Source of the DNA: CAVRXT01 sp963725655
GTDB lineage: Bacteria; Acidobacteriota; Terriglobia; Acidiferrales; UBA7541
Length of the DNA stretch: 64,000 nucleotides
Reading direction: 5' to 3'
Assembly: GCA_963725655.1 (NCBI GenBank)
Contig: CAVRYY010000002.1
Coordinates: 124,001 to 188,000, forward strand
Shown here in pieces: positions 43,695-51,533 of the stretch; position 1 is the first letter of the stretch; every line of letters starts with the position of its first letter. Both the position numbers and the translations under genes were made by a program. The notes below the pieces were generated by a model. The model searched no databases. It was not told the origin of the DNA and saw only the letters and a program-made list of their open reading frames with translations.

Positions 43695-46600
43695 TTAGCG
43701 GCCGGCGCTAACGGTCGAAATCGAAATCAGTTGCTCGAAAGCCGGGCAAATCGCCTTGAAATCGCACGACCGGCATTGATATCCGGGCTGCGCCCCAAAT
43801 TCCCGGGCTCGAATCAAGTCCGCCGTCTCCTGAATTTTCTCTTTCGCTTTATTCAGGTCCTTCGCTTCCCGCGTCGCACTCACCGCCTGGTTGCTGAACA
43901 AGCTGTAAAGCGTCACCCGCTTCGCCGTCAGTTCCAGGTAATCCCGCGCCGCCAACGCATAAATGCTGAGCTGCAGACTCTTCTTGGCATCTTCAGGCTT
44001 CGGCGAACGCCCCGTCTTATAGTCCACAATCTCCACGTCGCCGCGCCCCAGCTTATTGATCTGATCGATCCGCCCAGTAACCACCACGTTGTTCTCAAGA
44101 TGCAGCTCGAATGTTTTTTCCTGGTGCAGCACGTCCGCCGGCGCCGCCATATACGCCTTGCAGAACGCCTCCAGCTCCGTGAGCCCCTCGCGCCGGTATT
44201 CCTCTTCCTGATAATCGTCCAGAAATCCCGCGCTGCGCCATTCGCGGTTATAAGAAATCGCCACTTCCTCGAACGGAATTTCCCGCCGCCGCCGGCAGTT
44301 ATCCACAAATTCCTTGATCGTCCGGTGCATCACCATCCCAAACGTCATCGCCGCGCGCTGCGCCCCGCGAATCCCCCAGCCATACTGAAACAAATATTTC
44401 TGCGGACAAGCCTGGTACGCGCCGATCGCCGAATCGCTCAGCTGCAGCGGCTCCGGACGCGGCGGACGATACGCCTTGGCCCACAGCGCGATCCGCGAAT
44501 ACATTCGCGCGTCGTCCGGCCCCGGCCCGAAAAGCTGCGCCTGCGCCGGATTCGAAGCCTCCGGGCCCGCCGCCTCCTCGATCGGCGGCAACACCACGTT
44601 CGGCGTCACCTGCAGCGCATCGCGCGCCTTGATCCTCGGGTTCATCAGAATGTCTTCCAGAAAAATCGAGGGCTTCTTCCTCTTGGCGTTCACGAACGTC
44701 AACGTCAGTTGCCGCCGCGCCCGCGTCAGCGCCACATAAAACAGCCGCCGCTCCTCCTGAATCCGGAAATCGCCCTCCGGCTGTTCCTCCTTCATCAATT
44801 CCTTCGGAAACTCAAACACCGGCCGCTGCCCGCGCGAAGGAAAATCCCCATCGCAAAGTTGCAGCACGAAAACGTAAGGAAACTCCAATCCCTTCGCCGC
44901 GTGCACGGTCATCAATTGCACGCCATCGTCCACCGGCTCGCGTTCCAGCGTGATGTCGCCATTCGCTTCCGCGAAATAATCGAGATACTGCACGAAATCC
45001 CGCAAATGTTTCGGGTTCGCCTTCTTTTCCCAATCGCGCACGAACTCCACGAACCGCTCCAGGTACAGCCGGTCGGCATCCGAAGGCAGCGGCGCGATTT
45101 GCAATTTCTGAATCAACTCATCCAGCAGCGTAGTCGTCCCGGTCTGGTATCCCCGCTTGCGCATCTGCTGATAAAACGCCACCAGCTCCGCATAACGCGG
45201 CGCCCCGGGCCCCGCCGCCGTGGGCGCATGTGAATCCCCATCCGTCCCGGCGGCTGCGCCAGTCGCGGCCGCTTCCAGCGCATCGTAAATCGATCGCCCT
45301 CGTTCCTTGCTGGCGCGCTCCACCAGCCGGTGCAGATCGCGCGGCCCCAATCCCCAGTACGGAATCCCCAGCACCCGCGCGCAAGAAACGTTGTCCGCCG
45401 GATACGCGAACCACCGCAAGTACGCCACCAGATCGCGCACCACCGTGCTCGACATGATCGAATAGTTCCGGATCACGAACGGAATTCGCCGCCGCCGCAG
45501 CACTTCGATCAGACGGTCGCGGTGGTTGTGCTTGCGGTACAGCACCGCATACGATTTCCACGCCCGCCCGGCCACGTGGGTGCGCTCGATTTCCGCAGCC
45601 ACCCAGTGCGCTTCTTTGTACGCATCGTCGAATTCGGCAATCCGGATTTTGTCGCCCAACCCTTGATCGCTGCTCAGCTTCTTGCCCGAAAGCAGCGGCG
45701 ATTGCGGGTTCAGTTCGATCACTTGCCCAGCCACATTCAGAATCCGCTCCGTCGAACGATAATTGCGCGTCAGCGAAACCAGCGGCGCCCCCGCTTCCCC
45801 GGCAATCGCCCCGATCGCGCGTTCCGCCGCCTTCACATTCGCAAACCGCTCCAGAAAAATCGTAAAACTCCCAAACGACGCTCCGCGAAAACGATAGATC
45901 GCCTGGTGATGATCGCCCACCGCCACGATATTGCGATGCCCTCCCGCCAGCAGCCACAGCAGCTCGATCTGCACGATATTCGTGTCCTGAAATTCGTCCA
46001 CCAGCACGTACCGATACCGCGCCCGCAATTTTTCCAGCAATTCCGGATCGGACTGCAGCCGCTGCACCGCCTGCAGCAACTGCCCGCTGAACGTTATCTG
46101 GTTCGCCTCCCGCAGCAGCCGCTCGCTCACCCGATAGACCCGCGCCAATTCCTCCTGCCGCGCGATCTCTTCCGCCTCCGCCGCGCGTTGCTCCTCGCTC
46201 ATCGACGCTTCGCGCCCGCGAAAGCTCGCCTGCAACTCATCCACGTAGCGCTGGTAATCCTCCGCCGTCACCATCTCATCCTGGCAGCGCGCGAAAAATT
46301 GCGTGAAGTCCCGCAAAAATTGCCCCGGCTCCGCCAGCCGCCGGAAATGGTTCAGCTCCAGCGCCGCAATATTGCGCCGCAACAGAATCCAGTAGTCCAC
46401 ATCGTTCAGCACCTGCATGTTGGAATTCACTTCGCGCAGCACCAGCTCCATGCAGAACGCATGAAACGTCCCCAGCCAAACGCCCTCCGCGCGCTCCCCA
46501 AGCGCCGTCTTCAGCCGCGATTTCATTTCCCCCGCGGATTTGTCGGTGAACGTCAGCCCCAGAATGCTTTCCCCAGTAAGCTCCGGATGCCCTTCCAGCA

Positions 46601-46745
46601 GGCACCGAATCCGCTCCACAATCACCCGAGTCTTCCCGGTCCCAGCCCCCGCCACCACAAGCAACGGCCCATCGCCGTGCTCCACCGCGGCACGCTGTTC
46701 CGGATTCAATTCGATTTCGCTGATATGAGAGGTTTGCGGAGTCAT
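43695..46745 (-). CDS. UvrD/Rep-like helicase fused to a PD-(D/E)XK nuclease
   Basis: A 1016-residue DNA repair enzyme. The N-terminal superfamily 1A helicase has Walker A AGAGTGKT at residues 32-39, Walker B VLVDEFQDTN, and later motifs VSLTRNYRST and LMTVHAAKGLEFPYVF. The C-terminal 250 residues are a RecB/AddB/Cas4-type nuclease with GRIDQINK and VEIVDYKTGR as catalytic blocks. A Cys in YQACPQKYLFQYGWG and the cluster QCRSCDFKAICP suggest a four-Cys iron-sulfur site. It would resect or unwind DNA ends in one chain. No AddA/AddB or RecC partner is adjacent. The function in recombination or repair is inferred. Confidence 0.9.
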   Translation of the reverse strand: MTPQTSHISEIELNPEQRAAVEHGDGPLLVVAGAGTGKTRVIVERIRCLLEGHPELTGESILGLTFTDKSAGEMKSRLKTALGERAEGVWLGTFHAFCMELVLREVNSNMQVLNDVDYWILLRRNIAALELNHFRRLAEPGQFLRDFTQFFARCQDEMVTAEDYQRYVDELQASFRGREASMSEEQRAAEAEEIARQEELARVYRVSERLLREANQITFSGQLLQAVQRLQSDPELLEKLRARYRYVLVDEFQDTNIVQIELLWLLAGGHRNIVAVGDHHQAIYRFRGASFGSFTIFLERFANVKAAERAIGAIAGEAGAPLVSLTRNYRSTERILNVAGQVIELNPQSPLLSGKKLSSDQGLGDKIRIAEFDDAYKEAHWVAAEIERTHVAGRAWKSYAVLYRKHNHRDRLIEVLRRRRIPFVIRNYSIMSSTVVRDLVAYLRWFAYPADNVSCARVLGIPYWGLGPRDLHRLVERASKERGRSIYDALEAAATGAAAGTDGDSHAPTAAGPGAPRYAELVAFYQQMRKRGYQTGTTTLLDELIQKLQIAPLPSDADRLYLERFVEFVRDWEKKANPKHLRDFVQYLDYFAEANGDITLEREPVDDGVQLMTVHAAKGLEFPYVFVLQLCDGDFPSRGQRPVFEFPKELMKEEQPEGDFRIQEERRLFYVALTRARRQLTLTFVNAKRKKPSIFLEDILMNPRIKARDALQVTPNVVLPPIEEAAGPEASNPAQAQLFGPGPDDARMYSRIALWAKAYRPPRPEPLQLSDSAIGAYQACPQKYLFQYGWGIRGAQRAAMTFGMVMHRTIKEFVDNCRRRREIPFEEVAISYNREWRSAGFLDDYQEEEYRREGLTELEAFCKAYMAAPADVLHQEKTFELHLENNVVVTGRIDQINKLGRGDVEIVDYKTGRSPKPEDAKKSLQLSIYALAARDYLELTAKRVTLYSLFSNQAVSATREAKDLNKAKEKIQETADLIRAREFGAQPGYQCRSCDFKAICPAFEQLISISTVSAGR

Positions 46746-46888
46746 TCGATCAACATTTCCATCCTACAGCCTTTCCAACGCCCCCAGCAATCCCACCGCA
46801 CCACAGCCGCCACGCACCGCAGATCTCATCCGCACCCGCTGCCGTTGCCGTAGCTGTTGCCGTGGCCGCCGCCGTTGCGGCTGGGTGC

Positions 46889-46913
46889 CCCACGTGTCGT
46901 TGTCACACGTGGG
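46889..46913. repeat. Intergenic stem-loop repeat, CCCACGTGT type
   Basis: Nine-bp stem, CCCACGTGT with ACACGTGGG, around a 7-base loop. Preceded by GGGTG and followed by GGTTCTCTACGTTCTTGACG, a variant of the family tail. Confidence 0.75.
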
Positions 46914-47012
46914 TTCTCTACGTTCTTGACGTAGCCTGGTTTCTTGTGTAACGCCGTCACGCGTACCGGTTTTGACTTTAAGAATTTGACTCTAAGAAGT
47001 TGCAGGTGGGTG

Positions 47013-47037
47013 CCCACACCTCGTTCTTACGTGTGGG
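47013..47037. repeat. Intergenic stem-loop repeat, decayed copy
   Basis: CCCACAC pairs with GTGTGGG; the inner part of the stem is eroded relative to the copy at 49523-49551, with which it shares the TCGTTCTTACGTGTGGGG half and the GCAGGTGGGTG lead. Confidence 0.65.
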
Positions 47038-47122
47038 GTTCTTGACTCAAGCTTTACGCAGTTATCTGTTGCAGGTCAGAGCCAGTCGAGCCATCACTTT
47101 CAAACGCGACACCTAAAATGCA

Positions 47123-47150
47123 AGAGGCGGCCCGCGAACGAGCCGCCTCT
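47123..47150 (-). terminator. Hairpin downstream of the pilin gene
   Basis: A perfect 9-bp stem, AGAGGCGGC with GCCGCCTCT, around a 10-base loop lies 75 bases after the pilin stop in its direction of transcription. TTGCATTTT follows on that strand. A probable intrinsic terminator, though the T run is weak. Confidence 0.6.
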
Positions 47151-47225
47151 AGGTTTCCCAATTCTCAGCACCAGAAAGAACCCGGCGCTCGACTCCCGCC
47201 AGCAATCCCCTCGGCACCCGCGGTG

Positions 47226-47735
47226 TTATTGCAGCGGCGGGCTGGAAATACTCGGCGTAGTCCCGTCCGACGTAAATCGAATCACGCCGGTCTGGTCCGA
47301 GAAAAACAATCGCTGTCCGGTCTGCCCCGCAACGCTCGGCGTTGCGAGCAGCGTATAAGTCGGGTGCCCGGTACACGAGCCTACCGTGACCGCCGTCCCG
47401 CCAGCCGTATATGTGAAGTAGTACCCGCTCTTGGCTGCTGCGGCGGTGGTCGCCGAGGCCAGCGCGTTGTCGATCAGCTGTCCGCCAGCGCATGTAACTG
47501 CGGATCCCGAGGCCCCGCCGATATTCGCAAGCGCCGGCGGATAGCCCGCTCCATACGTAGAAGAGTACGTAACCGATCCCGTGTTGATGGTACGCACCGA
47601 CCCCACCGCGGAAGCTTCATTCGCGGCCATCTTGGCGCGCAGTAAGTTCGGGATGGCAATCGCCGCGATGATCAAGATGATCGCGACCACGATCAAAAGC
47701 TCGATAAGCGAAAATCCCTTTTCTGTCCTAGACAT
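47226..47735 (-). CDS. Type IV pilin or pseudopilin (PilA/GspG-like)
   Basis: A 169-residue prepilin. The short leader ends in Gly before the processed Phe (KGFSLIELLIVVAIILIIAA), with Glu5 of the mature protein conserved, so it is cut and N-methylated by PilD-type peptidase and assembled into a fibre. The C-terminal part is Gly/Thr/Ser-rich with two Cys that could form a disulfide. ATG 47735 follows AGGGGA at seven bases. No pilus assembly genes are adjacent, so it is an orphan pilin gene here. Confidence 0.9.
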   Translation of the reverse strand: MSRTEKGFSLIELLIVVAIILIIAAIAIPNLLRAKMAANEASAVGSVRTINTGSVTYSSTYGAGYPPALANIGGASGSAVTCAGGQLIDNALASATTAAAAKSGYYFTYTAGGTAVTVGSCTGHPTYTLLATPSVAGQTGQRLFFSDQTGVIRFTSDGTTPSISSPPLQ

Positions 47736-47767
47736 CTTGGGTCCCCTAAGCACTGCGCTAAAGGATA

Positions 47768-47843
47768 GATTGCTCTGAGATTGCTCTGAGAATTCCAATT
47801 TAGCAGCAATCTCAACCGGGACGACCTGTACCTTCGTACAGGT
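47768..47843. promoter_or_regulatory. Tandem and inverted repeats upstream of pilin
   Basis: GATTGCTCTGA occurs twice head to tail at 47768-47789. At 47824-47843 ACCTGTAC and GTACAGGT form a perfect 8-bp inverted repeat with a CTTC spacer. Both lie 33-108 bases upstream of the pilin start and could be protein-binding sites or leader structure. Confidence 0.5.
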
Positions 47844-48045
47844 GCGCCGTAAACATAAACTTGCGCAACCCTATCGTCCAGGGCTGGTTGTTTCGTTCGC
47901 GAACGCCTGCCTGGGCCCGTGTTGGCGCATTTTATTCCCCGATCTGCCTGCGGCCTGCGCAGCGGCGTGCAAACGCAACGCACGCATCCTATAATAGGAA
48001 ATCCCGCGGCCAAGCTCGCCATCTCCCGCGAAGGAGTTTTTCAAA

Positions 48046-49248
48046 ATGGATCAGCCCGTAATCCTCAGCGCCGTCCGCACGCCCGTAGGCAAATTCCTGG
48101 GCAGTCTCTCCTCCCTCTCCGCCACTGAACTAGGCTCCAAAGTCATCGCCGAAGCCGTCCGCCGCGCCGGCATTGATCCCGCGAGTGTCGACGAAGCCAT
48201 CATGGGCAACGTGGTCCAAGCTGGCCTCGGTCAGAATCCCGCCCGCCAAGCCGCTCTCCGCGCCGGTCTCCATCCCCGCGTCGCCGCCATGACCATCAAC
48301 AAAGTCTGCGGCTCCGGCCTGAAAGCCGTGGCCTTGGCCGCCCAAGCCGTCGCCCTCAACGAATCCGAAATCGTCGCCGCTGGCGGTATGGAATCGATGT
48401 CCAATTGCCCTTACCTGCTCACCAAAGCCCGCACCGGCTACCGCCTGGGTAACGGCGAACTAATCGACTCCATGATTCAAGACGGCCTATGGGACGTCTA
48501 CGAGAATTACCACATGGGCCTGACCGCCGAACTCGTCGCCGAAAAATACAAAATCTCCCGCGAAGAACAGGACCGTTTCGCCGTAGAAAGCCACCGCAAA
48601 GCGATCGCCGCCATCCAATCCAGTTTCTTTACCGATCAAATCTTGCCGATCGAAATTCCACAAAAAAAAGGCGCATCCCTGATCGTCAACGTCGACGAAT
48701 CCCCCCGCGCCGATACTTCCCTCGAAGCCCTCGCCAAGCTCAAGCCCGCCTTCAAGAAAGACGGCACCGTAACCGCAGGCAACGCCCCCGGAACCAATGA
48801 CGGCGCCGCCGCCCTGATCGTCACCAGCGAGCGCATCGCCACCAAGCTTGGCAAGAAGCCAATGGCCCGCATAGTAGCCCAAGCCGTAAGCGGCGTAGAA
48901 CCCAAATGGGTAATGATGGCCCCAGTCGAAGCCGTAGAAAAGCTCCTCCGAAAAACCGGCTGGGACCGCGACAAAGACGTCGACCTGGTCGAACTAAACG
49001 AAGCCTTCTCCGTAGCCGCCATAGCCGTAACCCGCGAGCTCCGCCTAAACCCCGAAAAAGTAAACGTAAACGGCGGCGCCGTAGCCCTGGGCCACCCCAT
49101 AGGCGCATCCGGCGCCAGAGTCCTGGTAACGCTCCTCTACGAAATGCAGCGGCGCAACCTAACCCGCGGCATAGCCGCCCTATGCCTGGGCGGCGGCAAC
49201 GCCGTAGCCCTGGCCGTCCAGCGCGACGAGCAACCCAAAACAAGCTGA
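48046..49248 (+). CDS. Acetyl-CoA acetyltransferase (thiolase)
   Basis: A 400-residue thiolase that condenses two acetyl-CoA to acetoacetyl-CoA or splits 3-ketoacyl-CoA. The acylated cysteine is Cys88 in INKVCGSGLKAV; GGAVALGHPIGASGAR carries the catalytic His and ALCLGGGNAVAL the second Cys. The overall type matches the AtoB/PhaA group. The start follows GCGAAGGAG. A 3-hydroxyacyl-CoA dehydrogenase lies on the same strand 1.25 kb downstream, the next step of the same route, but the long spacer argues against one transcript. Confidence 0.93.
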   Translation: MDQPVILSAVRTPVGKFLGSLSSLSATELGSKVIAEAVRRAGIDPASVDEAIMGNVVQAGLGQNPARQAALRAGLHPRVAAMTINKVCGSGLKAVALAAQAVALNESEIVAAGGMESMSNCPYLLTKARTGYRLGNGELIDSMIQDGLWDVYENYHMGLTAELVAEKYKISREEQDRFAVESHRKAIAAIQSSFFTDQILPIEIPQKKGASLIVNVDESPRADTSLEALAKLKPAFKKDGTVTAGNAPGTNDGAAALIVTSERIATKLGKKPMARIVAQAVSGVEPKWVMMAPVEAVEKLLRKTGWDRDKDVDLVELNEAFSVAAIAVTRELRLNPEKVNVNGGAVALGHPIGASGARVLVTLLYEMQRRNLTRGIAALCLGGGNAVALAVQRDEQPKTS

Positions 49249-49351
49249 CGTGGTCCCCGCAGTAGTTGGTTGGCCCCTCGCGTAGATTCTCCCTGAATAT
49301 CAACCAACGTGATCGACGCGGAGGAAGCTGAGCGCAGCGAAGTGGGTGCCG

Positions 49352-49372
49352 CAGGTGTCGCCTTCACACCTG
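49352..49372. repeat. Intergenic stem-loop repeat, CAGGTGT type
   Basis: CAGGTGT pairs with ACACCTG around a 7-base loop CGCCTTC. Preceded by GTGGGTGCCG, the family lead. Confidence 0.65.
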
Positions 49373-49405
49373 GCTTCTCCACGCCTTTGACTTGCCCGTG
49401 TCTCG

Positions 49406-49474
49406 CGTAGCCCCGCCACTCGTGGCGGAAAAACATCCACTCGCAAAAATATCCCGCAACAAAAATGTCACTCC
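49406..49474 (+). repeat. Direct repeat, copy 1 (69 bp)
   Basis: About 84 percent identical (58 of 69, ungapped) to 49776-49844. Each starts CGTAGC and includes a small inverted repeat, here CCGCCAC-TC-GTGGCGG, and ends GTCACTCC. Confidence 0.8.
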
Positions 49475-49522
49475 AGTCGCGTCACGAGTACAGATTTTGA
49501 CTTAAGAAGTGGCAGGTGGGTG

Positions 49523-49551
49523 CCCCACGCACGTCGTTCTTACGTGTGGGG
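49523..49551. repeat. Intergenic stem-loop repeat, CCCCAC-ACGT type
   Basis: CCCCAC and ACGT pair with ACGT and GTGGGG, with a 2-base bulge, around 7-base loop CGTTCTT. It has the GCAGGTGGGTG lead and the TTTTGACTT tail. Confidence 0.75.
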
Positions 49552-49665
49552 TTTTGACTTGCGCTTCCACGGTTCTGCGCCCTAATATTTTTCGGATGTC
49601 CACTCTTCCCAGTCGGCAGGAACGCTGGGTGTTTTGACTTTGCCGTAGCCGTGGAAGGTGGGTGG

Positions 49666-49690
49666 CGCACCCTTCGCCGTCAAGGGTGCG
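49666..49690. repeat. Intergenic stem-loop repeat, CGCACCCTT type
   Basis: CGCACCCTT pairs perfectly with AAGGGTGCG around 7-base loop CGCCGTC. Preceded by GGTGGGTGG, like the other members. Confidence 0.75.
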
Positions 49691-49775
49691 GAATTTGTCC
49701 CATCGCAATTGCGGTTGCCCACGAGCGCCCCGTATTACCGCCGCGTCGTCCTTGCCTTTCCTTAGCCTTTGGTTT

Positions 49776-49844
49776 CGTAGCTCCGCCACTCCCGGCGGAA
49801 AAGCATCCGAGCACAAAAAAATCCCGCACCAAAAGTGTCACTCC
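49776..49844 (+). repeat. Direct repeat, copy 2 (69 bp)
   Basis: Second copy, 370 bp after the first, with 11 substitutions and no gaps. Its inverted repeat is shortened to CCGCC with GGCGG. Confidence 0.8.
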
Positions 49845-50104
49845 GCTCCACATCGCTCCGCCCGCCGAGTCACTCCTCGCCAACCCAGCCAGTGTCGCCC
49901 CGCACCACGGCTAGCTCTTTCTCCGGTGCAGCTCACGAAACGTCTGTCCCATCCCCGCACCCATCGATCATTCACGCCGGCTTTGGGGGTTGCACGTTAT
50001 CTCCCTCTCGTAGCCGCTCCGCCTCTACCGTCCCTCGTCCACCGAAGTGATCCATTCCAATCCTCTCCACAGCGTGCTACGGTTCCGCGAAGGAGAGACG
50101 CTAG

Positions 50105-50290
50105 ATGTCCGAACCCACCACATCGTTTCCCGTCCTGGCACCCGAGCCTCCCAGACCCACCCGCAATCGAAAGGAAGCAAGAAATCTAATCGCGACATCC
50201 GTAAGGATCAGAATCCGTATGAGGCTTATTATCAATAACTTGCAATTTCTGAATCGAGAATCACAAATAAGCCCAATTTCGATCGCATGA
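50105..50290 (+). CDS. Possible small protein of unknown function
   Basis: A 61-codon frame with GAAGGAG well placed before the ATG. The product is basic (RNRKEARNLIATSVRIRIRM) without recognised features, and the second half lies in AT-rich sequence. The ribosome site is the only support. Confidence 0.2.
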   Translation: MSEPTTSFPVLAPEPPRPTRNRKEARNLIATSVRIRIRMRLIINNLQFLNRESQISPISIA

Positions 50291-50495
50291 GTCTGATTAC
50301 AAACAACTTACGATCATGATTCGAAAAAAACAATTATTGATCACTCCGAACCACAGGGGAAAGGCGCCAGCAGCCGCGATTCGCAGCCCCCTAACCCGCC
50401 CCAAGGTTCGGGCCGCGTGGGGGGACCTTGACGTTCGTGATCCGACTATGTTTTCTTTACCTCCGCCACCTGAACTCGATTCTCCCGGAGCTTTC

Positions 50496-51356
50496 ATGAG
50501 CGTAGACGCGGTGAAAACGATAGGCGTGCTAGGCGCCGGCACCATGGGCAACGGCATCGCCCACGCTTTCGCCAAGTCCGGCTTCAAAGTCCTGCTCCGC
50601 GACGTGAAACAGGAATTCCTCGACCGCGCCCACGAAACCATCGCCAAAAATCTCGACCGGGAAGTGAAGAAGGAAAAAATCGCCGCATCCGAGAAACCGA
50701 TAATTCTCGCGCGCATCCACTTGGTCACCGACGTCGCCGCATTCGCCGAAGTCGATTTCGCCATCGAAGCCGTCCCCGAAATCCTCGACCTGAAAACCCG
50801 CGTCCTGCAAGACGCTGATTCCGCCATGCCCAAAAACGCCATCCTCGCCACCAACACATCTTCGATCTCCATCACCGCGCTCGCCGCGCAGACCTCCCGC
50901 CCCGATCGTTTCATCGGCATGCACTTCATGAATCCGGTGCCCATGATGGTGCTGGTCGAAGTGATCCGCGGCCTGGCCACCAGTGACGCCACGTTCGCCC
51001 TCACCATGGCGCTCTCCGAAAAACTTGGCAAAAAACCGGTAGCCGTCAACGACGCCCCAGGCTTCGTTTCCAATCGCGTGCTGATGCCGCTGATTAACGA
51101 GGCCGCATTCTGCGTGATGGAGGGCGTGGCCACCCCCGAAGGTGTGGACGCGGTAATGAAAATGGGGATGAACCACCCCATGGGCCCGCTCGAGCTCGCC
51201 GACTTCATCGGCCTGGACGTCTGCGTAAATATTCTCGAAGTTTTGCACCAGGGTTTCGGCGATTCCAAGTACCGCGCCTGCCCGCTTCTGCGGAAATATG
51301 TCGCCGCCGGATGGCTCGGCCGAAAAAGTGGCCGCGGCTTCTACGTATACCCCTAG
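50496..51356 (+). CDS. hbd: 3-hydroxybutyryl-CoA dehydrogenase
   Basis: A 286-residue NAD(P)-dependent enzyme that reduces acetoacetyl-CoA to 3-hydroxybutyryl-CoA or catalyses the reverse reaction. The Rossmann motif is GVLGAGTMGNGIA at residues 9-21; the catalytic His is in GMHFMNPVPMM, followed by NDAPGFVSNRVLMPLINEA and the C-terminal domain (GMNHPMGPLELADFIGLD). I start at ATG 50496 after CCGGAG; the open frame from 50316 adds 60 residues unlike the family. It fits functionally with the thiolase upstream, for short-chain acyl-CoA metabolism or polyhydroxybutyrate-type pathways. Confidence 0.93.
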   Translation: MSVDAVKTIGVLGAGTMGNGIAHAFAKSGFKVLLRDVKQEFLDRAHETIAKNLDREVKKEKIAASEKPIILARIHLVTDVAAFAEVDFAIEAVPEILDLKTRVLQDADSAMPKNAILATNTSSISITALAAQTSRPDRFIGMHFMNPVPMMVLVEVIRGLATSDATFALTMALSEKLGKKPVAVNDAPGFVSNRVLMPLINEAAFCVMEGVATPEGVDAVMKMGMNHPMGPLELADFIGLDVCVNILEVLHQGFGDSKYRACPLLRKYVAAGWLGRKSGRGFYVYP

Positions 51357-51533
51357 CGCCCGGCGAGCGCTCCGGAAGGGGCCATAAATAAGGCTACAAA
51401 TGGCCTTTGCTTTTTGTTCGCCTTATGTTAGCCTCCCGTACATGGTGGGACGACAGCCTCCGGCGAGCGCTCTCTGTTAGAATGGCCTTAACTGCGTCCT
51501 CAGTCTAAATCCGAATCTTTGAGGTGAAGAAAG
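51357..51533. promoter_or_regulatory. recA upstream region with a 13-bp direct repeat
   Basis: CCGGCGAGCGCTC occurs at 51360-51372 and again at 51460-51472, 100 bp apart. No SOS box of the E. coli or Bacillus type is evident. GAGGTGAAG just before 51534 is the recA ribosome site. Confidence 0.4.

Larger units (their letters stand above)
46746..47122. other. Spacer with short GTTGCCG repeats and stem-loops
   Basis: No gene is seen. At about 46838-46880 the sequence is a low-complexity run of GTTGCCG/GCCGCCG units. Two stem-loops of the CCCCAC type follow (listed separately). The first stretch contains the start region of the helicase gene without an evident promoter. Confidence 0.55.
49249..50495. 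other. 1.25-kb repeat-rich spacer
   Basis: No confident gene. The stretch holds at least three stem-loops with 7-base loops, a 69-base direct repeat in two copies and, near 50190-50340, an AT-rich patch unlike the surroundings. The frame at 49662-50189 is low-complexity Pro/Ser/Arg sequence through the repeats and is not coding. Confidence 0.65.

Noticed and set aside
45330..46853. Very long plus-strand frame (507 codons) opposite the helicase
   Set aside because: Shadow of the helicase gene; Arg/His/Pro-rich product without motifs.
49662..50189. 175-codon plus-strand frame
   Set aside because: Pro/Ser/Arg low complexity, passes through a direct-repeat copy and has no ribosome site.
51390..51480. 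LexA/SOS box before recA
   Set aside because: Neither CTGT-N8-ACAG nor GAAC-N4-GTTC type matches; not called.
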